Positions 33,199 to 42,029 of a stretch of 64,000 nt of DNA are shown here, in pieces. Both the position numbers and the translations under genes were made by a program. The DNA is taken from assembly GCA_002345675.1 (NCBI GenBank), contig DDWL01000038.1, positions 62,001 through 126,000 on the forward strand, in the 5' to 3' direction. Positions within the stretch are counted from its first letter, which is position 1, and every line of letters begins with the position of its first letter. Below the pieces are notes generated by a model that was not told the origin of the DNA, did no database searches, and saw nothing but the letters and a program-made list of their open reading frames with translations. This DNA comes from Bacteroidales bacterium UBA2287. Lineage in GTDB: Bacteria; Bacteroidota; Bacteroidia; Bacteroidales; Tenuifilaceae.

Positions 33199-33214
33199 AT
33201 ATTTAGGTTTTAAA

Positions 33215-33721
33215 ATGAAACGAATAGGCTTTTTAAGCGATACCCACAGCCATTGGGATGAGAGTTTGTCGACTTTTTTCGAAAGTTGCGACGAAATTTG
33301 GCATGCCGGCGATATTGGAAACCTCGAAACTGCCGATACCATTGCTGCATTTAAGCCTTTAAAGGCTGTGCATGGCAATATCGACGATTTTAAAGTGCGA
33401 AGCGTTTACCCAAAAATACAAAGGTTCACCAGCGAAGGGGTAAGCGTTCTATTAACTCATATTGGAGGCTATCCGGGAAAGTACGAAGCTGCCATTAGAG
33501 CGATAATTGAAGAAGAAAATCCAAAACTTTTTATTTGTGGCCATTCGCATATTCTTAAGGTTATTTACGATAAAAAGTACAACCTATTGCATATAAACCC
33601 CGGTGCAGCAGGAATTCAGGGAATGCATAGAGTTCGAACAGCAGTTCGCTTTACAATCGACGGAACGGATATTAAAGACCTTGAGATATTGGAAATTCCG
33701 AGAGGGAAGGGGAGGGAGTGA
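33215..33721 (+). CDS. YfcE/MJ0936 family metallophosphoesterase
   Basis: A 168-residue calcineurin-like phosphoesterase with the full metal-site set: SDTHSHWDE (about 7-15), HAGDIG (about 31-36), HGNID (about 54), GHSHI (about 110) and NPGAAG (about 129). Members hydrolyse phosphodiesters such as bis-p-nitrophenyl phosphate and possibly cyclic nucleotides; the cellular substrate is unknown. Start at ATG 33215, 42 bp from the divergent rsmE. Confidence 0.9.
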   Translation: MKRIGFLSDTHSHWDESLSTFFESCDEIWHAGDIGNLETADTIAAFKPLKAVHGNIDDFKVRSVYPKIQRFTSEGVSVLLTHIGGYPGKYEAAIRAIIEEENPKLFICGHSHILKVIYDKKYNLLHINPGAAGIQGMHRVRTAVRFTIDGTDIKDLEILEIPRGKGRE

Positions 33722-33865
33722 GCGGTTATCGGTTATCGGTTATCGGATGTAGGTAATTGGTAATCGGTAATCGGTAATCTGTAGGTCTACTGTTAATAAC
33801 TACGGACTGTAGTCTGCCGACTGCCGACTGTAGTCTGCCGACTGCCGACTGTAGACAGCCAACTG
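33722..33865. repeat. GGTTATC and GACTGCC/GTAGTCTGCC simple repeats
   Basis: GGTTATC and GGTAATC units at the left and GCCGACTGCCGACTGTAGTCT units at the right fill almost the whole gap between the phosphodiesterase and DUF4301 genes. Confidence 0.75.
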
Positions 33866-35401
33866 CTACTGATGTTGCTCTCGCAATAAATCGTTAACCG
33901 TTTTTACAGGATTAAAGGTGATAAGCGGAACTTCTACAAAAATGGTGTTCCAGTCCGACATGGCTCCATTCCAAAGGCCTGGTAGTTCCTGTGCTTTTAG
34001 CTGTTTCCCATCCTTGCTCTTTACTGAAATGAAACCTGTATTGGGGTCAACAAATTTTAGCAAGTCGTACTTTGCACCGTCGGCATCGGTAATACCGCAT
34101 ACCAAATCGACTGGGTTAAAATGGGTTGCCGTAGCAACAATTTTTTTTGCTTTTGCATCCTTTAAATCAATTTGCGACGACTCGACAATTTGAAGCGAAA
34201 TTGAACCATCGGAACTTTTTGCCCAAAAGGGGCCGCCTCCCGGTTCTCCTTCGTTTTTAACCATTCCACAAACCCTAATTGGTCTATTTAACTTGTTAAC
34301 AAGGTAGGGTAGTAGTGCTTGTGGATTTTTGGTATTCAACGTTTTTGGAGGAATAATGCAAAGCTCATCAATGGTGAATTGAAGAACTTCCTGTAGAAAA
34401 TCGGCAGTAAGTTCCTCGTTTCCTTGTAGTTGACTTAAGTAATCGAAAATTAAGCTCTGATAGCTAATTAGCATGCCGGCAAGTGCTTTTTTGTAAAGCA
34501 CAGTTTGCGGTTTTAGGTTGTCGGGAACAACGTTGTCGATATTTTTTATGAAAATAAGCTCAGCATTAAGGTCGTTAAGGTTTTCAATTAGAGCGCCATG
34601 ACCGCCTGGGCGGAAAACAAGGCTACCATCGGCGTTACGGAAAGGCTCGTTATTAATACCAACAGCAATGGTGTCGGTCGACTTTTTTTGCTCCGAGTAC
34701 GAAAGATAAAACTTAACGCCATGTATTTCTTCGAACATTGGAAGAACTTGAGCGGCTAATGCCTGAAAACCCTGCTTATGCTCGGGCGAAACGGTTAAGT
34801 GTAGGTAAACCTTATTTTCGTGGCAGCGGGCGTACTGCGAACCCTCAACCAAATGCTCCTCCATTGCTGTTCGCGAGCCCTCGGAGTACTTATGAAATTT
34901 TATGAGCCCTTTTGGTAGGTTTCCATAGTTTAATCCCTCGGGGTTAAGTAGTATTTTTACAAGTGTAACAAAATCCTTCGATTCAATTACATCGTCAATA
35001 TTGAAACCGCTTTTCCACATTTCGTCTTTTAACGCTTGGTAAAAAGCAAAACGGTCGATATTCTCAATAAAATAGGCCACCGAGTTAAAACTCTTGTCGA
35101 TAAAGCAATCGTCACCCTTAACAGGAAATTCCTCGACAAACTCGAAAAGGTGCTTAAACATTCGTGTTGCTGCGCCCGAAGCGGGTACAAACTTCATACG
35201 CGAACCCTCAAAGCCTTTGTAAATTTCAACTAAATCGTCAACTTCTTCGCACTCAAGGCGAATAATACCACGCCCAACAGTTGCAGGTTCAGAAATTTCG
35301 AGGAATGGAAAGCCTTTTCGGAAGTTTTCAATCTGTTCCTGTACTTTCTTTTCGCTTACTTCCTGAAGTTTAAGCTGCTGAAGGTCCTTTTCGTTAAGCA
35401 T
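33866..35401 (-). CDS. DUF4301 family protein
   Basis: A 511-residue soluble protein of DUF4301, a family found mainly in Bacteroidota. Recognisable parts are KFVPASGAATRMFKHLFEF (about residue 75), where SGAATRMF resembles the signature loop of a sugar-nucleotide pyrophosphorylase, RPGGHGALIENLNDL (about 265) and GEPGGGPFWAKSSDGS (about 385). The G-x-G-x-R-like loop suggests a nucleotidyltransferase fold, but no activity is established. Single gene with its own minus-strand promoter box at 35432. Confidence 0.85.
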   Translation of the reverse strand: MLNEKDLQQLKLQEVSEKKVQEQIENFRKGFPFLEISEPATVGRGIIRLECEEVDDLVEIYKGFEGSRMKFVPASGAATRMFKHLFEFVEEFPVKGDDCFIDKSFNSVAYFIENIDRFAFYQALKDEMWKSGFNIDDVIESKDFVTLVKILLNPEGLNYGNLPKGLIKFHKYSEGSRTAMEEHLVEGSQYARCHENKVYLHLTVSPEHKQGFQALAAQVLPMFEEIHGVKFYLSYSEQKKSTDTIAVGINNEPFRNADGSLVFRPGGHGALIENLNDLNAELIFIKNIDNVVPDNLKPQTVLYKKALAGMLISYQSLIFDYLSQLQGNEELTADFLQEVLQFTIDELCIIPPKTLNTKNPQALLPYLVNKLNRPIRVCGMVKNEGEPGGGPFWAKSSDGSISLQIVESSQIDLKDAKAKKIVATATHFNPVDLVCGITDADGAKYDLLKFVDPNTGFISVKSKDGKQLKAQELPGLWNGAMSDWNTIFVEVPLITFNPVKTVNDLLREQHQ

Positions 35402-35431
35402 GGTTTGTTGGTTTGTGATTTTACTAAGCTA

Positions 35432-35439
35432 CAAATATA
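35432..35439 (-). promoter_or_regulatory. -7 box of the DUF4301 gene
   Basis: CAAATATA reads TATATTTG on the minus strand, matching TAnnTTTG, about 31 bp before the start codon. Confidence 0.5.
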
Positions 35440-35498
35440 GCAAAGCAAAGGGGAAATTAGGTTATGAATAGTTATTAATGTTAAGAGTTGTCTGTTGT

Positions 35499-35630
35499 CG
35501 GTTATCGGTTATCGGTTATCGGTTATCAGTTATCGGTTATCAGTTATCAGTTATCAGTTATCGGTTGTTGGTTTTCGGTTCGACCGTGGACTGAAGACTT
35601 CCGACTTCGGACTTCGGACTTCAATCAATC
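35499..35630. repeat. GGTTATC/AGTTATC tandem repeat and ACTTCGG units
   Basis: About ten 7-bp units of CGGTTAT or CAGTTAT from 35499 to about 35570, then ACTTCCG/ACTTCGG units to 35625. The same motifs occur at 33722 and 7787. Confidence 0.8.
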
Positions 35631-35631
35631 A

Positions 35632-35979
35632 TTAAACATTCCTATTAAAATGTGGCATTTCGAAGGGGATTTCGAGCGAATATTCAATTAATCCAGCTAC
35701 TTCGCCATTATTGTACCAAGGGGTTTGGTAAATAAGTTTTTTAATTCCGCTTTTTTCAATGGTGTAGCAGTTAGTTCCACCTTTGCTCATAAGAACGCCA
35801 ATTGTTTCCCTCGACTTTTCGCCATGGCAATCGAATAGGCTTTTACCAATCAGTTCCTTGCCTCCCCATTTTTCGAAAGTTCGGCTTGCCTTTTCGTTCA
35901 TGTAGATAATTATGCCATTTTTGTCGCAAACCGTAATTGCGCAGTTAATATCCTTAAACCAATCGGTTGAATTGCTCAT
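35632..35979 (-). CDS. Stand-alone PAS domain protein
   Basis: A 115-residue protein consisting of one PAS domain (WFKDINCAITVCDKNGIIIYMNEKASRTFEKWGGKELIGKSLFDCH, then a beta sheet ending GLIEYSLEIPFEMPHF). It has no kinase, cyclase or DNA-binding output, so it probably acts by binding a ligand or a partner. The ATG at 35979 is chosen because the longer frame begins with a TTG inside the predicted -7 box. Confidence 0.82.
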   Translation of the reverse strand: MSNSTDWFKDINCAITVCDKNGIIIYMNEKASRTFEKWGGKELIGKSLFDCHGEKSRETIGVLMSKGGTNCYTIEKSGIKKLIYQTPWYNNGEVAGLIEYSLEIPFEMPHFNRNV

Positions 35980-36030
35980 TTTTTGTATTTTTGAAGGGTT
36001 AGAATTCGGCTTACTATAAAGAAATTTACA

Positions 36031-36038
36031 CAAAAGTA
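36031..36038 (-). promoter_or_regulatory. -7 box of the PAS gene
   Basis: CAAAAGTA reads TACTTTTG on the minus strand, an exact TAnnTTTG match; leader about 45 nt. Confidence 0.5.
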
Positions 36039-36077
36039 ATTCATTGTTGAGAAATCAAAAAAATAAAATACGATCAA

Positions 36078-37253
36078 ATGAAAGCTAAACTTCCCAAAAC
36101 TACACGAGTACCCATTTACCGCGATAGCGGGTTTCATTTGGTAGATATCCCCACCATGAAACAGGCATTTGCCGACGAACTTCAGTATCCTCGCGATCCC
36201 AACTTGTACATTTATGGTCGCTACAGAAATCCCAACGTGGTTGCAGCCGAAGATTTAATAATGGATATTGAAGGCAGCCAGTGGTCGGTAATTGCCCAAT
36301 CGGGACTGGCAGCAATCGACATTGCCCTTTCAATTTTTCAAAAACAGGACCAAAACGATATGTGGCTCTTCTTTTCGGAAATTTACGGAGGAACTAATCA
36401 GTTTATCGACAATGTTTTAGTTAGACGAAGAGGGATAAATGCTGTACGTTTTAATCCAACTGGTAACGATTACTCAATTGAGGACTTTGAGCAAGCGCTA
36501 ATTCTGCATAAACCAACCGTTGTTTTTTTCGAGGCGGTTTCGAACCCAATGCTTATTACTATTGATGCCGAAGCATTTATTTCGGTAGCCAAAAAGCATG
36601 GAGCAAAGGTTATTGTCGACAATACTTTTGCATCGCCTTACCTTTGGAAACCCTTAGGTTCGGGAGCCAATATAGTTATACACAGTGTAACCAAGTACCT
36701 TGCAGGTCATGGAAATATTTCGGGAGGTGTGCTTTCGGGAAACGACCCTGAACTGCTGAAGTTAGCCCTCGAGTACCGAAAACTTGTTGGACATATGATG
36801 TCGCCCGACGATGCTGCAAGGCTTTGCGATCAGTTAAAAACTTTTGAGCTTCGATTTGAGCGTCACTGCCGAAATGCATTTATTTTAGCAAGTTACCTTA
36901 CAAGTCATCCCGCTGTTGAAAAGGTTTTGTATCCAGGTCTCGAAAGCCATCCAACACACAATAATGCTTTTAAACTATTTAACGGTAAAGGTTTTGGGGC
37001 TATTATTACAATCGATTTGGCAGGGAAAACCAATAAAATTAAAGCCGATAGGTGTAACCAGCTAATTGGCTATTTGTCCGATAGCATTCCGCTTGTACCA
37101 ACCCTTGGCGACACCGAAACTATACTAATGCCTATTGAACCCGTTTGGGGCGACAAGTTTCCATTTCCTGGTATGATTCGTTTTTCGATAGGAATCGAAA
37201 ACTCCGATAAACTGTTGAAAACGCTTAGCAACGCGCTAAATTCATTACAGTAA
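36078..37253 (+). CDS. Cys/Met metabolism PLP-dependent enzyme
   Basis: A 391-residue fold-type I PLP enzyme of the cystathionine gamma-synthase/lyase class. The PLP lysine is Lys206 in SVTKYLAGHG; VVDNTFASPYLWKP (about 182-195) binds the ring and RFSIGIEN near the C-terminus is the family end. It could be cystathionine lyase or synthase or methionine gamma-lyase; residues seen do not decide. The next gene, an iron-sulfur/membrane fusion, begins directly after its stop codon, which links it to a redox or sulfur step. Confidence 0.88.
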   Translation: MKAKLPKTTRVPIYRDSGFHLVDIPTMKQAFADELQYPRDPNLYIYGRYRNPNVVAAEDLIMDIEGSQWSVIAQSGLAAIDIALSIFQKQDQNDMWLFFSEIYGGTNQFIDNVLVRRRGINAVRFNPTGNDYSIEDFEQALILHKPTVVFFEAVSNPMLITIDAEAFISVAKKHGAKVIVDNTFASPYLWKPLGSGANIVIHSVTKYLAGHGNISGGVLSGNDPELLKLALEYRKLVGHMMSPDDAARLCDQLKTFELRFERHCRNAFILASYLTSHPAVEKVLYPGLESHPTHNNAFKLFNGKGFGAIITIDLAGKTNKIKADRCNQLIGYLSDSIPLVPTLGDTETILMPIEPVWGDKFPFPGMIRFSIGIENSDKLLKTLSNALNSLQ

Positions 37254-38573
37254 ATGAGTAAAACCAAGGGTTTTATATTCGATTATGCCAAGTGCGTTGG
37301 CTGTGGTGCTTGTGTGGTTGCCTGTTTTAACGAAAACGGAGCAAAACCACCCATTGCATGGCGAAACATTAGCACTTACAACAGGCAAAAGGTTCCGCTT
37401 TTGGGTTACGTACATTTGTCGCTTGCCTGTAACCATTGTGCCGAAGCGCCTTGCATGAAGGCTTGCCCATCGCTGGCGTATTCGTTTCATCCAACCACCG
37501 GTGCGGTTATTCATAATCCCGACGCTTGCCTTGGTTGCCGTTACTGCACTTGGGCTTGTCCCTTTGGCGCTCCACAGTATAGTAAAGAGGAGGGAATTGT
37601 TGAGAAATGCCATTTCTGCTACCATCGGCTTGAGCAAGGACAATTTCCTGCTTGTGCCAACAATTGCCCCACAGGGGCATTAGGTTTTGGCAAAATTGAG
37701 GAAAAGGCACAACCAGAAGCCTTTGGACTATCGAGAAGGGCAATTTACCCCCGAATTAGCATTTTAAATAGCGAAGTGATAAATCATACCCCCGAAGTTG
37801 ACCCAAGCGCTTCGGGAATTGAAGGGGGATTTACAAGTAAAGGAAATTTGCAAAACGCCCAACAGCATAATGGCATTAAGGAGGAATGGCCACTGGCGCT
37901 TTTTACGTTTATTTCTTCGTTTCTATCAGGTTACATAATCTCTTTTACAGTTGGTAATAACTTTAAATTTCCTGTTTGGCTTTTTGCAGCACTCGCATTT
38001 TCAGCACTTCTGCTAAGTACACTACATTTGGGCAAGCCATTTCGCTCGTATTTGTCAATAAAGAACTTAAAGCAAAGCTGGTTGAGTCGCGAAATTCTTC
38101 TTTTTGGACTTTTTGCATCTACTTCGTTTGTCGCTATTTTAGTTGATGTTAAATGGGTTTACACTATTTCATCGGTTTTATCTATAATGTTTCTATTAAG
38201 TATCGAAATGGTTTACTCCATTACCAAGCGCAGGTATATAACGCCCATTCATAGTGCCAATACAGTCCTATTAGCCTTGGTTTTTGCAGCGTTTTTTTCG
38301 CAGTACTGGAATGTGTTAATTGCTATTTTGGCGCTGAAAACAATTCTTTTTATTGTAAATAACGGACTCAAGGCATCAAAACCAACCCTTATAAATACAA
38401 TTGTAGGATTTACTAAAATTGTTTTTGGCTTTCTACTTCCCTTTGCTATGCTGTCGTACAGCCATTCTCCGTCAATAATAATAATTTTTATTTCATTGAT
38501 ATTTTCTGAACTTATCGACAGGATTATTTACTACAACGATTTTGAGCCTGAGCGAAATTTTTATAATTCTTAG
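37254..38573 (+). CDS. DmsB-DmsC fusion (4Fe-4S protein fused to membrane anchor)
   Basis: Residues 1 to about 160 form a DmsB-like ferredoxin with four cysteine clusters (CVGCGACVVAC, CNHCAEAPCMKAC, CLGCRYCTWAC, CHFCYHRLEQG...CANNC). After a linker, about eight hydrophobic helices from residue 210 on match the DmsC anchor. Such a protein carries electrons from menaquinol to a molybdopterin oxidoreductase such as a DMSO reductase. No catalytic DmsA-type gene is in the window, before or after. The start is contiguous with the PLP-enzyme stop, implying coupled translation. Confidence 0.88.
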   Translation: MSKTKGFIFDYAKCVGCGACVVACFNENGAKPPIAWRNISTYNRQKVPLLGYVHLSLACNHCAEAPCMKACPSLAYSFHPTTGAVIHNPDACLGCRYCTWACPFGAPQYSKEEGIVEKCHFCYHRLEQGQFPACANNCPTGALGFGKIEEKAQPEAFGLSRRAIYPRISILNSEVINHTPEVDPSASGIEGGFTSKGNLQNAQQHNGIKEEWPLALFTFISSFLSGYIISFTVGNNFKFPVWLFAALAFSALLLSTLHLGKPFRSYLSIKNLKQSWLSREILLFGLFASTSFVAILVDVKWVYTISSVLSIMFLLSIEMVYSITKRRYITPIHSANTVLLALVFAAFFSQYWNVLIAILALKTILFIVNNGLKASKPTLINTIVGFTKIVFGFLLPFAMLSYSHSPSIIIIFISLIFSELIDRIIYYNDFEPERNFYNS

Positions 38574-38707
38574 CCCAAAATTGATTTGACATTTACAAAA
38601 ATTAACATATATTAGCTTTAATGAAATAAGTGGAGTTCAGAAACCACTAAAAAAACGAGGCGAAACCGAAAAGCCAAACGAGTAGGGAAATAAAATATTC
38701 TATTACT

Positions 38708-39034
38708 ATGAGCGCAATTTTAAACGTAGCAATTGCTGTATTGTACATTGCATCATTGTGGGTTATTTTCACAAAAGCAGGTAAACCCGGATGGGCATGC
38801 TTAATTCCCTTTTATAACATTATTGTTTTACTTGAGATAGTGGGGAAACCCTGGTGGTGGCTATTTTTGGTAATAATTCTTCCATTTATTTTTGGTATTT
38901 GGATGCTAAACTTGCTTTCAATTAGATTTGGAAAAGGTGTTGGTTTTACTTTAGGTCTAATCTTTTTAGGCTTTATTTTCTTCCCAATACTTGCCTTTAG
39001 CGACGCAAAATATACTGCTCCAGTTGCTCAGTAA
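38708..39034 (+). CDS. DUF5684 small membrane protein
   Basis: A 108-residue protein with three membrane segments (about 5-20, 30-72 as a pair, 78-98). The WACLIPFYNIIVLLEIVGKPWWW stretch is the mark of DUF5684. Function unknown; members are sometimes fused or adjacent to signal peptidases, suggesting an envelope role. Ends at a strong terminator. Confidence 0.82.
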   Translation: MSAILNVAIAVLYIASLWVIFTKAGKPGWACLIPFYNIIVLLEIVGKPWWWLFLVIILPFIFGIWMLNLLSIRFGKGVGFTLGLIFLGFIFFPILAFSDAKYTAPVAQ

Positions 39035-39056
39035 ATATTAGTTTTTTATTTTTTTT

Positions 39057-39087
39057 GAGGTTACTCTTTGGGTAACCTCTTTTTTAT
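39057..39087 (+). terminator. Terminator of the DUF5684 gene
   Basis: GAGGTTAC (39057-39064) pairs with GTAACCTC (39072-39079), followed by a T tract. Confidence 0.85.
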
Positions 39088-39423
39088 TCTTTATTTCGTA
39101 GATTTTTTAACGCTTTTGGGTGTTTTATGAATACCAAATCTAAGAGCCAATAGAAATAAGTACGGGTTATTTCTATCTTATCTTCCTATATTTAAAAACC
39201 TATATAATAAGTTAATACGCTTCGATGCATTTCGAACCAGACGGTTTGGGCAACTTTTAGAATTACCATTAGGTAGCTGCTGGTCCTCATACGCAACTTT
39301 CGCTGCCATTACAGGTTTACGAATTCGATTTATCGTTATTTCAATTAACTTGGCAAGTATCCACTTTACTTGGGTGGTTTAGGAATAAACTTTAGGTAAA
39401 CATTCTAAATTAAATTCTACTTT
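39088..39423. other. Unexplained segment between two terminators, possible ncRNA gene
   Basis: About 335 bp without a normal gene, yet followed by its own plus-strand terminator at 39424. On the plus strand an 84-codon frame without an ATG runs from about 39131 to 39380. On the minus strand a 43-codon ATG frame starts MAAKVAYEDQQLPNG within the same part. Neither is convincing as a protein. The mixed-composition core (about 39220-39330) looks less AT-rich than ordinary spacers here. A structured RNA is the best explanation I can offer. Confidence 0.35.
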
Positions 39424-39457
39424 AAATGGCTATTCGTTAATCGATTAGCCATTTTTG
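39424..39457 (+). terminator. Orphan terminator before ppa
   Basis: AAATGGCTA (39424-39432) pairs with TAGCCATTT (39446-39454), then TTGTTTT. No gene ends just before it. Confidence 0.7.
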
Positions 39458-39565
39458 TTTTAAATAGAGAAATATCTTAATCATTTAGGTTTAAAAACCT
39501 AAAAATTAAGCCAATTTTGCACAAAATTTAAAATACTCAATCAATTGGCAAAAAAGAACAATAGA

Positions 39566-40225
39566 ATGATGGATCCCCTTGTTGGAAAACTAATGGGGTT
39601 ACGTTATAAATCGCACCCATGGCACGGAATCGACTTGGGCGATAATGCTCCCGATGTTGTAACCTGCTTTATCGAAATGGTGCCAACCGACACAGTTAAG
39701 TACGAGGTCGACAAGGTTTCGGGTTACCTTAAACTCGATAGACCCCAAAAGTACTCGAACGTGGTTCCAGCACTTTATGGGTTTTTACCCCAAACCTTTT
39801 CGGGTGAAAAGTTGGCCGAATTGGCCAAAGAAAGAACCGGAATGGAGAATGTACTTGGCGATGGCGACCCACTGGATATTTGCATACTTACCGAAAAGGA
39901 AATTACTCACGGCGACATTATTGTAGAGGCAAAACCCATTGGCGGTTTTCGTATGATTGACAATAACGAGGTCGACGACAAAATTATAGCAGTTCTCAAT
40001 AACGATGCTGTTTACGGAGGGTATAACGATATATGCGATTGCCCACCGTTGGTTATCGATAGGCTTAAGCATTATTTTTTAACCTACAAGGATTTACCCG
40101 GAGAAAAGAGACACTGCGAAATAACCCATGTTTATGGTGTTGAAGAGGCTCACGAAACCATTAAGCGATCCATGGACGATTACTCCGACAGATTTTTCAA
40201 CCTCGAGGCATTGCTGAAAATGTAA
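39566..40225 (+). CDS. ppa: Soluble inorganic pyrophosphatase
   Basis: Family I pyrophosphatase hydrolyses PPi to phosphate and pulls biosynthetic reactions forward. The protein has the metal-binding core DGDPLDICIL (Asp-x-Asp-Pro-x-Asp), YEVDKVSGYLKLDRPQ for substrate contacts, and the C-terminal RLKHYFLTYKDLPG. I use the ATG at 39566 (219 residues); an in-frame TTG at 39545 would add seven residues (MAKKNNR). Homologue starts would decide. It is a single gene with a terminator at 40280. Confidence 0.93.
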   Translation: MMDPLVGKLMGLRYKSHPWHGIDLGDNAPDVVTCFIEMVPTDTVKYEVDKVSGYLKLDRPQKYSNVVPALYGFLPQTFSGEKLAELAKERTGMENVLGDGDPLDICILTEKEITHGDIIVEAKPIGGFRMIDNNEVDDKIIAVLNNDAVYGGYNDICDCPPLVIDRLKHYFLTYKDLPGEKRHCEITHVYGVEEAHETIKRSMDDYSDRFFNLEALLKM

Positions 40226-40279
40226 ACTTGCTGTTTCAGGTTTTTTTGAACTCGTTGTTTAACAATATATTGTATAGTA

Positions 40280-40308
40280 GGAACTTGTTTTAAGTTCCTT
40301 TTTTTTTG
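40280..40308 (+). terminator. Terminator of ppa
   Basis: GGAACTT (40280-40286) pairs with AAGTTCC (40292-40298), followed by ten Ts. Confidence 0.85.
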
Positions 40309-40446
40309 AATTATTACTTATCTTGCTTTATGTTGCTAATACTAAAAAAGTTGTAAATTGCCAGTAATACCTAATCTTTTACAACTGCTTTATTTATATA
40401 CTTTAGAAGTTGTTTAAATTTTTGTGTAAAAATTCACTTTAACTTG

Positions 40447-40570
40447 CCACGGGCTTTAGCCCGTGGATTAAAATAGAAGGTGGACATGGCTTTAGCCAAA
40501 CTGTTAATTCATTTTTTTAGGCTAAAGCCTATTGTTTCTGATTTAAATCCCCACGGGCTTATGCCCGTGG
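40447..40570. repeat. Cluster of four GGCTTTAGCC-type palindromes
   Basis: CCACGGGC-TTTA-GCCCGTGG (40447-40466), GGCTTTAGCC (40488-40497), AGGCTAAAGCCT (40519-40530) and CCACGGGC-TTAT-GCCCGTGG (40551-40570). Two long palindromes enclose two short inverted ones, an architecture like REP clusters. No RAYT transposase is in the window. Confidence 0.85.
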
Positions 40571-40637
40571 CTAATAAATACTCAAAACTTAAACAACCTT
40601 TTACTACTTTACGGTTCACCCATTAATATTTTAAGTT

Positions 40638-42008
40638 ATGAACATCCTTATAAAAAATCCAACAATAGTTACTTCAACCCAAACCTATAAAGCCGATATA
40701 TTAATTAATAACGGAAAAGTAGAAGCCATTGGTGAGGGTATTAATCCTAATAATAAACCCGATAAGGTAATCGATGCCACCGATAAACTGGTTTTCCCAG
40801 GAGGAATCGATCCTCACGTACATATGCACTTGCCAACCCAAGCAGGTTTTTCGTCCGATAATTTTTACGACGGTAGCAAGGCTGCACTTTTTGGAGGAAC
40901 TACATCTCTCATCGATTTTGTAACTCCAAGTAAGGGGCAATCGCTTGTTGATGCTTTGGAGCAACGAGTTAAGGAGGCCGAAAATTCGCTTATCGACTAT
41001 ACTTTTCACATTAGCCCTGTTGAATGGCGCGATACAACCGAGCACGAAATTAAGGAATGTGTTAAACGTGGTTTTACTTCGTTTAAAGTTTATATGGCCT
41101 ATAAAGCTGCTATTGGCTTAAATAACGATGTGCTTATGAAGGTGTTACTCGCAGTAGCAAAAGCTGGAGGCATGGTTACCGTTCATGCCGAATTGGGCGA
41201 CGAAATCGATTTGCTTCGCAATAAGTTTATCGAAGAGGGTAAGATTGAACCGTTTTACCACCCACTTTCGCGTCCTTGGCCAACCGAAAGCGAAGCGGTA
41301 AGGGAGGTTATCGAAATGGCCGAAGTTGCCAAATGCTCATTATACATTGTTCACGTTTCATCAAAAGAGTCGCCTGTTCACATTAAAAATGCGCAACTAA
41401 AAGGGCAACAAGTTTTTGCCGAAACTTGTCCACATTACCTGCTGCTCAACGATGCAGTTTACCAAGGCAACTTTGAGCAAACTGCAAAGTTTGTGCTTAG
41501 TCCCCCGCTTAGAAAGGGAGAAGACTCAAATGCCCTTTGGAATGCCATTGGTGAGGGTGTTGTGCAAACCATTGGAACCGACCATTGTCCATTTTCTTTT
41601 AAACAGAAAGAAATTGGGATTGGCGATTTTCGAAAAATTCCTAACGGGGCTGGGGGAGTGGAACACCGACTGACATTGCTTTACACCTACGGTGTTTTAA
41701 CAAATCGCATAAGTTTAAACCAGTTTGTCAACTTAACTTCAACGCAACCAGCAAAATTATTTGGTTTTTACCCTCAAAAAGGAGATATAGCAGTTGGTAG
41801 CGATGCCGACTTAGTTATTTGGAACAGAGCGATTAGCGAACGTATTTCTTCAAAAACTCATCACCAATCGGCCGACTTAAATATTTTCGAAGGGTTCGAA
41901 ACCATTGGAAAACCTGAAATAGTAATTGTAAAGGGAATTATCGCTATCGAGAATGGTTATTTAGCAAACGAAGAAAAGCTAAAAGGTCAATTAATTCGAC
42001 GAAAGTAA
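40638..42008 (+). CDS. hydA: Dihydropyrimidinase (hydantoinase)
   Basis: A 456-residue cyclic amidohydrolase that opens dihydrouracil/dihydrothymine or hydantoin rings. It carries PGGIDPHVHMHLP (metal His pair, about 54-66), the carboxylated Lys in SFKVYMAYK (about 150), VHAELGD and YIVHVSS (metal His residues), ETCPHYL (about 265) and GTDHCPF (about 315) followed by IPNGAGGVEHRL. These motifs are closer to dihydropyrimidinase than to dihydroorotase or allantoinase. The rest of the reductive pyrimidine pathway is not nearby. Confidence 0.9.
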   Translation: MNILIKNPTIVTSTQTYKADILINNGKVEAIGEGINPNNKPDKVIDATDKLVFPGGIDPHVHMHLPTQAGFSSDNFYDGSKAALFGGTTSLIDFVTPSKGQSLVDALEQRVKEAENSLIDYTFHISPVEWRDTTEHEIKECVKRGFTSFKVYMAYKAAIGLNNDVLMKVLLAVAKAGGMVTVHAELGDEIDLLRNKFIEEGKIEPFYHPLSRPWPTESEAVREVIEMAEVAKCSLYIVHVSSKESPVHIKNAQLKGQQVFAETCPHYLLLNDAVYQGNFEQTAKFVLSPPLRKGEDSNALWNAIGEGVVQTIGTDHCPFSFKQKEIGIGDFRKIPNGAGGVEHRLTLLYTYGVLTNRISLNQFVNLTSTQPAKLFGFYPQKGDIAVGSDADLVIWNRAISERISSKTHHQSADLNIFEGFETIGKPEIVIVKGIIAIENGYLANEEKLKGQLIRRK

Positions 42009-42029
42009 GTATTCAGCAGCAATAAAAAA

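Noticed and set aside
35488..35691. 67-codon frame starting in the GGTTATC array
   Set aside because: Its periodic protein (SVIGYQLSVISYQLSV) comes from the 7-bp repeat, and it runs antisense into the PAS gene.
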